From: Candidula unifasciata | Taxonomy: Eukaryota; Mollusca; Gastropoda; Stylommatophora; Geomitridae | Direction: 5' to 3' | Length of the DNA: 64,000 bases | Assembly: GCA_905116865.2 (NCBI GenBank) | Contig: CAJHNH020008001.1 | Span: 762,968-826,967 of the forward strand | Shown: piece after piece, positions 47,537 to 60,261 of the stretch | How the letters are laid out: each line of letters begins with the position of its first letter | How positions within the stretch are numbered: the first letter of the stretch is position 1 | The notes under the pieces: model-generated | What the model saw: only the letters and a program-made list of their open reading frames with translations | What the model was told of the DNA's origin: nothing | Databases searched by the model: none | Program-made: the position numbers and the translations under genes

Positions 47537-50239
47537 TCCTTTTTTTTTCAACGGAACAAACTTTACAGCTTTCAGCTTCTTGCAGGCCCTGAATATCTTT
47601 CTTTCTTTTCTACTTTTGTCCTTCATCTCTCGACTGAACACAGCTCTCAACCAACATGATCTAACTCTGAAATCTTTCACTTGCCATCTCGTGGAGCTCA
47701 CACCGTATCCTTCTCACCGAATTCGCCAGCATCAAATTTTCATCTTCCTGTATTTTTGTGTGTGGGTACTTTAAAAAAACAAACGCTCTGTGCATTGTAA
47801 GATAAAAATATACATATTGTTTTAGTAGTCTCTCTCTTTCTCTTCCTGTCTCTCTGTCTCTATCTCTATCTCTCTCTCTATCTCTCTATCTCTCTCCCTC
47901 TTTCATGAAACAATCAAACTTAGTACTGTGGCATGGAGAAAAATCTATGCATGCAATTTGTGCCAGTACTCCAGTACTCCAGACGTATGGCTTAAGGTTG
48001 TGAAGGCAGCTTCCAAATTTCAACAGCCCATGTTCATTTCAGCTATAAACCTTGTGGCATTTTATAGCTTTGCGTTGATTTCGACAATGGTATGAGCGTC
48101 CACCGCTGAGAGGGCAACTACAAACTGGTCAAAGTTAAATTTCCCAGTAAAATCACAAACGGGCAATAACGCTGGGATAGGCTGGCGGCGTCATATCACA
48201 GTTACACGGCTAAAAACTACTTCAGGCACGGCATAGTGTACTAATACTCCTTTGTGGACTAACACTACTTTGTGGACTAACACTGCTGTCAGTTTAAGGG
48301 CCTCCGGTCAATATGGGGGATAGACAGGTTTACAGTTTTTAGTCGTGGTAATTTCCAACTTCTGATACTAGTTGGCTGTTGCATTGTCCTGCATGTATAA
48401 ACTACAATTATTGAGTTTCGTCGTCCAGATAAGAGGCTGAGTGCATAGCACGACAATGAGCTACCGATTTCACGTGGAGTGTATTTTAGCTATGCCCAAT
48501 GTGTCTGATTTGTGAACTGTTAATTCAGAAAATGGAGAATGTCCTGTTGCCACAGAACTAACTTGTGGTGCTATATGTGATTAATGGCTTGTGCAACTAC
48601 TGATCTGTTGTAACTGCTACTCTTATCGATTTCGAACGGCATATCAAGTATCGGACTGTTTGCATTAGCATTTCTGACGGCTGCTTTATGCATTTCATGT
48701 ACGTGTATGCTACTGGATATGCTGAGACTGCACAAGGGACAGTGATGGATATTTTGTGTGTGTTTTTCGTGGGCACAGGAACGGAGCAACTATGGGGTGA
48801 GCGGTGTGCTATGAAGGTAGAGCGGCGACTACCTGATTACCTGACTGTCAGTTTCTTACATCATGGCATTGTGGACCTAACCACTTCATTTCAGGTGAGC
48901 ACGAAAGGAAGAGACAGCTACACCGGATTTAAGCAGCAACAAAATACTGTTTGTCATTTTAATGAGCACACTCAATACATCTTTACATCTGTGCGGGTCA
49001 GAAAACGCACAAAACAGGAAACATGATCAAGTGTCAAGGGAATTGTACACAGCTGCGGCTTGAGATGAACAAAGACAAGAAACATCCCCCGAAACCGGAT
49101 GAATTAGTGGAAAATTCATGTGTGCCACGTTCATCTATTCCCACATTAAATGGAATCAAGTTTTGAATAATTTATTTGCTTCCTAATAAGGCAAGCTGCT
49201 TTGGCAGCAACGAGGGGACGTAATCAAATCTCACAGTGTTAAAACACTAATATGTAACACAACAGCACAGCAGGCTTCACCAGATCAGATCCTGGCTGAT
49301 AGTAGAGCCTCAGTAGCATTGTCACATATATCTGCCTTTCTGTTCGTCCATCCAAAGATGATTCTGGCCCGTATGTCTGTTTGTCTGTATGTCTAGCTGT
49401 CTGTCTGTATGCCTAGCTGTCTTTCTGTATGCCACTAGCTCGCATGCTCATAAAATACATACATACACGCATGCAAAACATATATACACACACACTAGCA
49501 GACATTAACAATAAAGTTGTAATAGACAAAGCGAAAATTCAGTGAGGCAGGATTAAAGAAAACCCATAACATAGGTGCATTCACAAGCATTGTGACTGTG
49601 GCGAAGTCATTTTTCTCTAGCTCCGAAGGTTTGCTATTTGATTGCGATTGGTGAGTGAAAGTATTTCCAACTTATCTGGCGGTCGTAGCAGGAGTAACGA
49701 TGCTTTGTATTTTGTGCGACATTATCGACAGGCCAACAACGACTGTTGAAAGAGGTCGAGCCATATGGGATCACAGCAGGTACCATCGAGAGAATTCTCC
49801 TAATCCACAATCCATCAAGTGGTCTCCTTTTGTATATGGCAACCACCAAACATACAGAAAAAAAAATGTAAGTAACAAGAGGAGGAGAAAAAAAAAGAAA
49901 AAGACAACCTATATATATATATAAGTCGCAGGTAGTATTAATATAAACTCGCACTTAATTTAAAGTGTCAAACAACAAAAAAGAAGCGATCACCATCAAC
50001 TGGTAATTTACTGTTCCAATATCAATGTGATGGCTGACACTGTTGTTTCTGGATGATATCTGATTGTGTGTGTGTGAGTGTGTGTGGTCCATGTAAGACA
50101 TTATGTATAACGGAGATCACTCTCCACATCAAGATGGCAGCGCAGTTTTGTTTTCATGACTGTTAAAGCTGAAAATCCTGATTATTTCAAGTACAAGTGA
50201 ACACTATTTCAAAATTGCATGACGCTCCCCACTTGAAAC
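47537..50239. other. Long intronic stretch, mostly unique
   Basis: It contains a (TC)n-rich block at about 47830-47900, tandem gtctgtctgtatgcctagct-like copies at 49380-49440, and acatacat-rich DNA near 49450. No exon compatible with the channel was found between V1 and V2. Confidence 0.5.
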
Positions 50240-50249
50240 TCTCTTAGGC

Positions 50250-51362
50250 CCCTTACTGAAGCGCCCCTAGTGGAGCATCTCCTAACAGAGCGCCCCCTAG
50301 TGGAGCATCGTCTAGCAAAGCGTCCCGTAGTGGAGCATCTTCTAGCAAAGCGTCCCGTAGTGGAGCATCTCCTAGCAGAGCGCCCCCTAATAGAGCATCT
50401 CCTAACAGAGCGCCCCCTAGTGGAGCATCTCCTAACAGAGCGCCCCGTAGTGGAGCATCTCCTAGCAGAGCGCCCCATAGTAGAGCATCTCCTAGCACAG
50501 CGCCCTGTAGTGGAGCATTTCCTAGCAGAGCGCCCCCTAATGGAGCATCTCCTAGCAGAGCGCCCCCTAATAGAGCATCTCCTAACAGAGCGCCCCCTAG
50601 TGGAGCATCTCCTAACAGAGCGCCCCCTAGTAGAGCATCTCCTAGCGGGCGCCCTGTAGTGGAGCATCTCCTAGCAGAGCGCCCCGTAGTGGAGCATCTC
50701 CTAGCAGAGCGCCCCATAGTAGAGCATCTCCTAGCACAGCGCCCTGTAGTGGAGCATTTCCTAGGAGAGCGTCCCGTAGTGGAGCATCTCCCAGCAGAGC
50801 ACCCCCTAGTGGAGCATCTTCTAGCAGAGCGCCCCCTAGTGGAGCATCTCCTAGCAGAGCGCCCCCTAGTGGAGCATCTCCTAGCAGAGCGCCCCGTAGT
50901 GGAGCATCTCCTAGCAGAGCACCCCAAAGTGGAGCATCTTCTAGCAGAGCGCCCCCTAGTGGAGCATCTCCTAGCAGAGCTCCCCGTAGTGGAGCATCTC
51001 CTAGCAGAGCGCCCCGTAGTGGAGCATCTCCTAGCAGAGCGCCCCGTAGTGGAGCATCTCCTAGCAGAGCGCCCCGTAGTGGAGCATCTCTTAGCAGAGC
51101 GCCCACTAGTGGAGCATCTCCTAGCAGAGCGCCCCGTAGTGGAGCATCTCCTAGCAGAGCGCCCCCTAGTGGAGCATCTCCTAGCAGAGCGCCCCATAGT
51201 AGAGCATCTCCTAGCAGAGGGCCCCCAAGTAAAACATCTCCTAACAGAGCGCTTCGTAGTGGAGCATCTCCTAGCAGAGCGCCCCCTAATGGAGCATCTC
51301 CTAGCAGAGGGCTCCCAAGTAAAACATCTCCTAGCAGAGCGCCCCCTAATAGAGCGCTCCCA
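50250..51362. repeat. 30-bp minisatellite whose unit contains a CTCF-like core
   Basis: About 37 copies of ctagcagagcgccccctagt then ggagcatctc. Reversed, the unit contains CCACTAGGGGGCGC, which matches the CTCF core consensus known from animals. At least seven copies are perfect for that 14-mer, and many others carry one change (CCACTACGGGGCGC). The unit length is a multiple of three, so open frames of up to 314 residues (for example RSARRCSTTG and LAERPVVEHL repeats) appear on both strands; these are judged artefacts. Confidence 0.93.
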
Positions 51363-51799
51363 GGTTTAAGATGACTGAGCTGGATGAACATTCACTACTC
51401 CTACACCATTATTTCTGATGAGAGATACAGATCACTTGTGAAAAAAAAACCTCACTTGCTATACTGAGAGAAGACAGGCAAAGCAGTTATAGGAAAATAT
51501 TACGTGGGTGACTTCTAATTTTAAACATATAGACTCAACGTTTGGTATAAAAGCACAAAAAAAAAAATAAAAAAAATAAAAATCCTATCATCCCTATTTG
51601 AAATAGATGAAATTAGTGAATATTTCCTGGAATATTTATCCCTGGGCCACATGTGTCTTTTCATTGTACTGGAAGACATCAGCGTGGCTGCTTCGGGTAC
51701 ACAAGTTAAGTGTTATCGTGTGGTTTTGTTTCATTTATGTATATGCTGATAAAGCACATATTTAAGCACACACAAAAAGTACATGACCTCTAGGATCTA

Positions 51800-52112
51800 G
51801 GATGTCCCCGTGTTGATTCCGGGGCCTCATTAGGGGGGAGACAAGAATAAAAACAGTGCCTATCCTAATAAGCATGCCGTAAGAGTGGATTAATTGTGGG
51901 GCTTCTTCGAAGTCTACGTTTCTGCCTGTTAGACAAGGTACCTTCAGTCTGCATACAAATAAGTCAGTAAAACGGATGTGCACGCAACACTCAGATTCTG
52001 GCGCACGATTTAAGTCTAGAGTGGGGAGAACAACCAAACTTTACAGCCGGAGTTTACAGCCGGAGTTTACAGCCGAAGTTTACAGCCGGTCGAACGCGAA
52101 GAAGACGAAGAA
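51800..52112 (+). mobile_element. SINE-like repeat A, copy 9, with tandem 3' end
   Basis: Shared blocks are gattccggggcctcattagg, aataagcatgccgtaagagt, cttcagtctgcatacaaata and ggatgtgcacgcaacactc. The terminal ggagtttacagccgg is present three to four times in a row (52040-52095), then gaagaagacgaagaagcag. Confidence 0.8.
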
Positions 52113-52182
52113 GCAGAGATGGACCCTTAGACAAATAAAGTCGAACGTTTAGTTTGTAGCGTATCGTTTTCACTAAACACAT

Positions 52183-52312
<130 letters not shown>

Positions 52313-52544
52313 CGGATGCCACACATTAAAACCACTTCCGGACAGCATATGCGCCTTTTAAGAATGACTTTACAATGGTGAGAGAGATGTGTGTGTGTGT
52401 CTTGAGGAAGGGAGGGCAGACATTAGGACAGCGAGAGAGGGAGAGGGAGTGAATACGAAAGTCGTTAATTAGCTGTTAAAAATTAGCTAAAACACAAATG
52501 AAAAATATTGGATGATGGATCACAATTATCTATTAGTTAGTTAG

Positions 52545-52965
52545 TTAGTTAGTTAGTCTTTCCTCTTGTGTCGAGTGCGGCACATAGGACAGAGGTCGCG
52601 ACTCTCCATGCACGGCGGTCCGTTGCAATCCGTTGTAGGTCTGGGATGTTTGAGTGGCCCATGAGCGAGCCTTCCCTGATGATAGTTCTACGTAGGGGTT
52701 CCCTTGGTCTTCCACGAGATCTTTTCCCCTGTGGTGTCCAAATGAGGGCTTGGTAAGGAAGTCTTGATTTATCCATTCTAAGGGCGTGGCCGACATAGTT
52801 CCAGCGGCGTTTTCGTATAAAATTAGACACATACTCTTGCCTGGATTCTTGCCTTATTTGTGTATTGGTTCGGAAATCTGACCATTTGAAATTTAGTATT
52901 CTTCTAAGGCATTTATTTTCAAAACTGTCTAATTTTGTGTCTAGAGTTTTCGTTGATTTATAATA
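52545..52965 (-). pseudogene. LINE 3' end (RTE/Jockey-like tail)
   Basis: The minus-strand frame reads NKCLRRILNFKWSDFRTNTQ, then NFIRKRRWNYVGHALRMDKS, LPYQALIWTPQGKRSRGRPR and ATDRRAWRVATSVLCAA. This is the classic R-R-W-x-x-x-G-H-x-x-R-M ... GKR-x-R-GRPR tail. The open stretch is unusually well kept (about 95 codons), suggesting a younger insertion than its neighbours. It ends in a ttagttagttag tail near 52545. Confidence 0.88.
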
Positions 52966-53675
52966 TTATAATTATATATAAAAATCCACAAATGAAAGAC
53001 AAAAATAATGAGAATAAACTAGGCAATCGAGAACCCAGTCCCTCTTGCTGAAATCTCATATTAAGAGATGAGTTAACACCTATTTAGGTAGATGCAGACG
53101 GAGAAGAAGGAAGACACATGTTGGTTAGCTGCGTACTATTTACAGAGCCAACTTTATGTTCAGTAGTTGGTAGAGATGTACAACGGGCAGACAAAGGCGC
53201 GGAAGTGGTCGGAAATCAAAACTAGGACCAAATTCGGGACACTGAAATATAACGTTAAATCATTGCTGCTGTGTGGAGAGCGAAAAAAAAACAATTCCCA
53301 GAAAACGACAGACATCGCTAATCAGTCTCTGTGCATTTTATGTTTGGAATCAAATGGCATGCCAGAATTGCTCATGTTGAGCTTTGGGAGAGAATTAAAC
53401 CGAATTCAGTAAAACGTGTATTATATTTGAAACCTTGTAAAAATATGACTGAATGTCACTGACTTCAACAACAATTAGAAACTGAGACAGAGAGACAGAC
53501 AGACTGACGGACGGACGGACGGACAAACAGACAGACACAAAGACAGACATTCAGACAGACAGTCATAAATATTTAGAGAGAAAGAGAGGAAATCAAGAAA
53601 GGGAAAGAGGTGAAAGTGAGTGGTGTCTATTGAACATCCCCTGCGTTAATGATGAACAAGATTTTATACTGTACT
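52966..53675. other. Non-coding interval
   Basis: It contains an (ACAG)n-like block at about 53480-53560. LINE-like fragments (tacaacgggcagacaaaggc) are too short to call. Confidence 0.4.
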
Positions 53676-55853
53676 AGCTGTACCTGGCCACGCGTTGCTG
53701 TGGCATAGTTTCACTAAATGGAAATGAAAGAAAATAGAAATCGCACGTGTCTAATACAATCATTGTCTGCTCAGATATAGAGATAGTCTTTGATCCCTGC
53801 CCCCCCTCACCACCACAACTAAATCCACCTACTACTCTCTCCCTCATCAAAGGTTTTTGGAAAAGAAAGACAATGGAAATCGCACGTGTCTAATATAGTT
53901 GATGGACCAATCATTCTCTGCACAGATAAAGAGATGGTCTGGTTTTCCAACTTTAGAACACGCACCTTATAATTGTGTCCTTATATTAGTGGTCGTTTAA
54001 ATGGTGTTATTAGCACAGTAACAAAAATTGTTATTTGGTTATCACATGCTAAAGCTGTTTGTATTTTTATAGGAGACGGAAGTAAAGCTACAACTGTACT
54101 TGTAAATAACAAAGTAAGTCGTAAAAAATAGAAAAGCGGAGGTAGCATTAGTAAAATATAAACAAATTAGGTAATGAGAACTTGAAAATCACGCGTAAAG
54201 CTCTTTAAGTTCTCTTAAATTTAAGTCATTGCCCCCTCCCCTCCCCTCTTCCACCGACTACTGCTCTCTCCCTCTTCGAAATATTTGAAAATCATTACCT
54301 GGCGATATTTTGTTGTTCGTGTAACTGACATTGTCCATCCGAACTAAAATGGGGAGCAGGAATTGTAATAGGTAGTGAATGGGGCTAGTGTAATATTTAC
54401 CACATCATGCTTCAAGTACCAGTACAACTACTACCACGACCGCCACCACAGTAGCTAAAATAATGTCACTGCTATCGCTGTTACCATCGGAGTAGACAGA
54501 GAGTCGTGAGCAAGAAGATTTGGTTCCGCATGGCTAGTGCTGTCGCCACAGACTGGTCAGGTTAGGATGTATAATTTCACTTCCCGACAGAAGAACGCCA
54601 TAACCTTACCGGCGGCCTTCACATGAGAGCACTATGGTGTAACAGCCCAACCACAACTATTACTGCTACTTTAAGTGGGTAAAGCAGTTACTGTGACTTA
54701 AAGCTCTCTCAGTAAATAGTTTGCCCCCCCCCCCCAAATTCACCGACAACTCTTTCCCTCATTGAAGTAGTTGGGAGAAAAAAAAACAACACTTGAAAAG
54801 CAAATGAACACAGGAAAAAAACACCATAATTAGGAAATGAACGCCATGGTAAACAGCCCAGCTTAAAATTCCAACGCAGATGAAATAACTAAATCTAAAT
54901 GAAAATAAATGAAAATCTATGAAATTTCAGCGTAACCATGCAATCGGAAAGTTTAAAAATGCAATCATAAGTATGTAAAATGGTCAAATTTAATTATCAA
55001 ATGGTTTACCCATTTACTTGTCTTTTTTTTTTTTAAATATTAAGGCAACATGGCTAGTGGTGTCACCACGACAGAGCAGATAGGGATATTATTTTAGTCC
55101 GGGGTAAAAAAAAAAAATTAACTACTGCGGATTCGAACCCAGGTCTCCCGCACAGGAACCCAGTGTTCTAACCATTCGACTAATCAGCCACTCATTTGGA
55201 TTAACGAAAAGAGAACTTAACTATTAGAGATGTGTGTCCCTACTACTGTGTCTCGATTAAAACACAATTCAAAACCGCAGGCAATTGTTTTCTCGTAGAC
55301 AGATACTCCAGATATATTAATAAAACGACACAACAATAGAAATCGCACATGTCTAACACGGTTAATGAAGTTAATGTCGAAGTCACTGTCTGCGCCGACG
55401 TCGAAATAGTCCTTGATTGCCCCCCCCCCCCCTCTTCCCCCCAATCGAAGGTTGTTTGAAAAAAAAAAAACAGAAAATAGAAATCGTGTTTAATATGGTT
55501 ATTGTGGCAAATATAGAGATAGTCTTGTTTGCTGTACCACGAACTACTCTATGTATTAGAGAAGGCGTTGGCTGCACGTAATTTGCGGGCGAATGGTTAC
55601 TACGGCGCATGCGCAATTACTAACGTGGCTATAATTAGAAATCACTAAAATTATAAATATTAGTTTCGAATATTATCTCTTAAATTGTGGTCACCTATCT
55701 CTTACAGTGACAGGTTGAATTTCAAACCATGATGGTTCAACATCCGGTATCAAAACAAACATATCCTGAAAATTTCAGCTAAATCGGTTCAGTAGTTTCC
55801 GAGTCTATAGGGGGCAAACAAACACACACACATTGATTTTTATTTATATAGAT
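53676..55853 (+). mobile_element. Dispersed element H, copy 2 (~2.2 kb)
   Basis: It opens ctagctgtacctggccacgc gttgctgtggc and closes aaatttcagctaaatcggtt, cagtagtttccgagtctata, then attgatttttatttatatag. Both ends occur in the shorter reversed copy at 16615-17460. The interior has internal repetition: aatagaaatcgcacgtgtct recurs near 53745, 53875 and 55340. A tRNA-like segment lies at 55115-55195. No transposase or RT was recognised; it is probably a non-autonomous element. Confidence 0.6.
55115..55195 (-). mobile_element. tRNA-like segment (SINE head or tRNA pseudogene)
   Basis: The minus strand has gattagtcgaatggttagaa (A-box-like) and acctgggttcgaatccgcag (B box GGTTCGAATCC). The acceptor stem halves do not pair convincingly, so a functional tRNA is unlikely. 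Confidence 0.5.
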
Positions 55854-55877
55854 GTCACACACGATTCTCATATTTAC

Positions 55878-55954
55878 CTTCTTCATAATCAGGCGGAACC
55901 CTGGGGTCGTATGTCTGGTTGGGGTTGTTCAGAAGGAAGTTAAGAACATCTCGC
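55878..55954 (-). CDS. Channel exon V1: N-terminal helix and start of ligand-binding domain
   Basis: The 77-nt exon has acceptor ctacag| and donor |gtaaat. It begins at the third base of a codon and ends after the first base of the next. It reads RDVLNFLLNNPNQTYDPR, then VPPDYEE. This matches the family pattern of an amphipathic alpha-1 helix followed by YD.R.RP just before the first beta strand. NQT is a potential N-glycosylation site. The closing single G joins the first two bases of V2 to make GAG (Glu). It is the most 5' coding segment recognised. The preceding signal-peptide exon should end with two bases of a codon, and I did not find it between 55955 and 64000. Confidence 0.85.
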
Positions 55955-56170
55955 CTGTAGTGGAGAAAACACGGAATATGTAATAACGATTGAATACAAT
56001 ATGGCAGTAAAAGTTATTATTAGGCATACAAACAGGAGATACATAGAAATGCCGTTATTTCATTCAGAACTAATAACATGACTGTAAAACTTATATGTTA
56101 TCACCATGTATCAACCCAGAGTTTGTTCCGTGCCGCAGTGTGCCCTGTTACCAGCTTGTACTATCTGGTC
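55955..56170. other. Intron upstream of V1, nothing recognised
   Basis: The acceptor side of V1 follows a short moderately pyrimidine-rich stretch. No other exon was seen. Confidence 0.4.
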
Positions 56171-56174
56171 GTGC

Positions 56175-56390
56175 GCCCGGCTCTCTAGCGTAGTTGGCTA
56201 AACCGGATTGCGCGGTGAGCGGGTGACGAACTCATTGCTGTTCACTCCCGGGGGTAGGCAGAAAAGCCACATTTCTCCCAGATTTACGGTATTTACAATG
56301 GAATCAAGGCCGAAAGGTTGCGATATCCATAATACCGAGCCTAAGGGTTAACAACTCATGGCTTCTGGATACTAAAACAAAACAAAATCT
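56175..56390 (+). mobile_element. tRNA-derived SINE C, copy 2
   Basis: Nearly identical to 12702-12935 from ctctagcgtagttggctaaa to cttctggatactaaaacaaa. Confidence 0.82.
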
Positions 56391-56414
56391 GGTCATGCGT
56401 GTAAGTTTACTTGT

Positions 56415-56565
56415 TACTGCGGCGAGACGAGGTCGTCACCTGGAGGTGACACGTTCAATTCCCGGTATGCCAACTATAGCTTTTGATTCTTATGTCGTCT
56501 AGTGTGTCCTCTTATCTCTCTATATCTTTCTATGAGTGCCGATCAGTTCTTGTGTATATTTATTG
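56415..56565 (+). mobile_element. tRNA-derived SINE D, copy 2
   Basis: gcggcgagacgaggtcgtca and aggtgacacgttcaattccc (B box), then tctttctatgagtgccgatc. It lies head-to-tail with SINE C. Confidence 0.7.
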
Positions 56566-57094
<529 letters not shown>

Positions 57095-58035
57095 AAACAT
57101 AATGAAGATATTCGGAACTTGGAATGTTTGTGATGTGGACAACAAAGAACCACCAGAGTTAGTGGCATTCAGGAAGAAATCAAATACTCAAATACTGGGA
57201 TTGGCGAATTCGTGAATAAGCGACAGAGTACGAAACTAATACATGCGAATTATTTTCTGTTATGAAGCGGTGTCAAACAATGAGCGACAGCTAAACATGA
57301 AGTTTAAATTCACCCCGAAACAGCAAGAAACATCATCCATGTTAAATATATATCAGAGAGAATAATGCTAATTGAAATCAAAGAGGTTTCTAGAACAACG
57401 ATGATTGTACAGGCTTGTGCTCCTTGTAACGACAGTTGCAGTGGAAAAGACAGAAAATAAAATACTTCGATATTTGTCGACATTTTAAACAACCACTGTG
57501 AATGAGCTGGAGGATCTAACTGTGATGGGTGATTTCAGTGGAAGGTAAAGGATAAAGTTGGGAGATGGGAACCAGAGTCATTGCACACGGTTATAAACCA
57601 TAAGTGCTCTGCCACCAGTACGGACAGCTGATAAGAAACTGTCCGCCTGTGTCGCCGTCCGCACGCAACTCTGTAGCTACAGTGACGTTCCTCTATTTAC
57701 CATAAAGTGTTAACTCTGGCACCCATTTCCTAGAGGCTGGGTAAACCTCGTGAACCATCCGGTTTCGAACACCGGCAGTGGGCTGCAGCGAATCGCAGCT
57801 GGATTTGAAGGGCGAGTCTCCTATCGACTGCGCTAACGCGGCCCGATTTAAGTGGAAGAATAGGTACAAGAAGATCACCACGCGAAGAATGTATGAGGCC
57901 CATTAAGTGATGCAGATACGGATTGGAACAGCAACGGAAAACATCTCCGAAACTTGTGTTCACAACAAAGCCTTAAAGTGAACGTTTGTTTTCAACATCG
58001 ACGTAGTCATACCAAAACTTGTCGGAAAGCAGCGA
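57095..58035 (+). pseudogene. LINE AP-endonuclease domain, split by a SINE
   Basis: KIFGTWNVCDVDNKEPPELV matches the N-terminal G-T-W-N-V of LINE endonucleases, followed by TQILGLANS. Further on, YQREXXMLIEIKEVSRTTMI-like sequence, IVQACAPCND (Y-A-P-x-N block) and GDFSGR (G-D-F-N block) appear. After the SINE the sequence resumes with DLSGRIGTRRSPREECM. Stops and frame changes show a dead copy. Confidence 0.7.
57546..57846 (-). mobile_element. tRNA-derived SINE B, copy 2, nested in the LINE endonuclease
   Basis: Reversed, it matches 35237-35530 throughout, from gggccgcgttagcgcagtcg at 57845 to agtgctctgccaccagtacg (+ strand) near 57610. It is flanked by gatttcagtggaagg (57530) and gatttaagtggaaga (57845), an imperfect ~15-bp target duplication. 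Confidence 0.82.
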
Positions 58036-58084
58036 ATGACTTGTTAGTTTGAGCTGAGTTGTTGTCCAATCAGAACGGCTCCGC

Positions 58085-58345
58085 GGGTCTAGCTGTAGAA
58101 TGGAAGTTGTCCTTTAATCAGCGACCGGGTCGCTCATTGGCTCGCCGGCAGATAACTTCGTCGATGGTCAGAACAGTAGTTGGTTCTGTCTCCTTCGATT
58201 GCATAATCACTGAGGAGTCCTTTTCAGGACTCTTGGTGGCCTGCAATGCAAAGCCATTTTATATAGCGCACATAACCTTGTCACAATTATAACCTAAAGC
58301 CCCCCCCCCCCCCCATGGGAAGGCTTGTTCAACGTGACGATTGTA
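58085..58345 (-). repeat. Dispersed repeat G, copy 2
   Basis: Reverse complement of the 28843-29090 repeat. On the + strand, tcagaacagtagttggttct, gaggagtccttttcaggact and gtcacaattataacctaaag are shared. A C run lies at 58302-58314. Confidence 0.75.
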
Positions 58346-58594
58346 TATGTTGTTTCCCCAGGAAAGCAAGTTGTCTTTCTATGAGGCCATGATTAAACTA
58401 GGGAGAGGGAGACCACGTGTTTTCTATTGCTAAATATGAAGATTTTAAGACAAAGATGTTATTTCGGTAGAGAGACGGACATGCATATGTTAATGTACAA
58501 CTTCGTGGAATGGGGCCACGTAAATAGCCATACTATTTTACAATATTGGGTATGTAGCAAAAGCCTACACAGAACGAAACAACCAACGAATATT

Positions 58595-59525
58595 ACTTTC
58601 AAAGAGCTTACATTCGGTCCTTCCAAACATTCATTTTTCACAAAGCAATTGTATTTTATCTGTACAGTATGCTATGTTCACATAACAATGCACATAATAT
58701 GAATATACAAGTGCATGGGTGGTTTATGCATACAAATATACATACATAATACATACACACACATACATTCATACACCCATACCTACCTACCAACATACAC
58801 ATATACATTTATACATCCACAAACACTCATACATATACAGCTATAGTACATACGCTCACAATCATACATGCATATTCATACATGCACATTCATACATGTA
58901 CATTCATACATGCATATTCATACATGCACATTCATACATGCATATTCATACATGAATATTAATACATGCACATTCATACATGTACATTCCTACTCACATA
59001 TACATACACACACTCATAAAGACACATGCTAACACCACAGCCACTCTTAAATATCCTCACTTACCCACACTCATAAATGCACATACATACCCACACATTC
59101 ATACCTTCACACACAATCATAAATATACGCTCACTCATGCTTATACATATACATTTATTTATCCACAGAGACACGCACTAATGCATACATACATATATTC
59201 ATTTATTTACATATACACTTTCACATACACATCTATACACCCACCGTTATACATGCACATACCTACATACAAACACAGAATACACTTCCACTCATACATA
59301 CGCATTCATGCACTCACACTCATACCTTTTAATAGAAAAAACACTCTTACATACACTCTTACATACACTCATACATACACACATTCCTACAAAAACACAT
59401 TCAAGTATACACACACTCATACATACATAAAAATGCTTACATATACTCTAACACATAACCACGCATTCACACACTCAAACCTAACCATATATACACAAAC
59501 ACCTGTACATACAAAAATGCATACA
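58595..59525. repeat. Repeat F fragment followed by (ACAT)-rich degenerate array
   Basis: cttacattcggtccttccaa and tgcatgggtggtttatgcat match the core of repeat F (7766-7925). About 800 bp of acatacat, cattcatacatgcacattca and cacactcataca-type repeats follow. A + strand open frame of 182 residues (His/Tyr/Thr-rich) is an artefact of this composition. Confidence 0.85.
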
Positions 59526-59940
59526 TGAATCAATCAAACGAAAAAAAAATTATTTAGAATATATTTTAGAAAGGATTTTGTGAACAAATTTGGCTTTGTT
59601 AAAAATTCTAACTGTTTACTAAATGGTGAAAGTCTTAGATGGCAATAGAGATGACTTTTATCTATGTTTTCTCTCGGAAGCTATGCGCAGAGCGTGATTT
59701 TGAAGAAAACACAATCATTTAGCATTAGATTTGAAGCAACCATCAACAAATGTCGAACAATAGTGGATATGTATTTGGACATAGTGTCGGAATAATATTT
59801 TCTGTGTATTTTCATCCAGAAAGTGCTGAAAGTTCTTGAGTAAATAAACCTTTATTGTCTGAGCGTGCTGGAAGAGCGCAAGTACTAGTGACTATTAAGT
59901 GGGATTAACAGACGGAACGTTTTACATCATCATCATCACT

Positions 59941-60019
<79 letters not shown>

Positions 60020-60261
60020 CGTGCAATGCAACAAAATTTCTGTTGCCTTTCATCCACAGTTCATGTTGATTAACTCAAATTAGTAAAAAGTTGGACTATA
60101 TGTTACTGTTGGGCAGCTTTGTGCCTGGGTTGCGGTATCATAGAACTTGATGTGAGCAAAATTATACACCGGAGGAAGTAAACCTGAACCCCAACCAGAG
60201 TTTCCCTAGATCCTACAACTTTAGGTAACGATTGTCCGCCCAGCCGTGTTTGGGTAGTAGC
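59526..60261. repeat. Non-coding DNA with (ATC)n microsatellite
   Basis: ATC/CAT repeats occupy about 59927-60019. No other feature was recognised. Confidence 0.85.

Noticed and set aside
48688..49026. 112-residue + strand open frame
   Set aside because: No recognised domain, no supporting splice sites and average composition; likely chance.
50209..51391. Open frames of 314, 249 and 236 residues on both strands
   Set aside because: 30-bp repeat unit, multiple of three; overlapping frames on both strands and no non-repeat domain.
55115..55195. Functional tRNA gene
   Set aside because: A and B boxes are present but acceptor stem pairing is not convincing and it lies inside a dispersed element.
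58719..59528. His/Tyr/Thr-rich frames of 78 and 182 residues
   Set aside because: Composition of the ACAT-rich degenerate array; no start context or domain.
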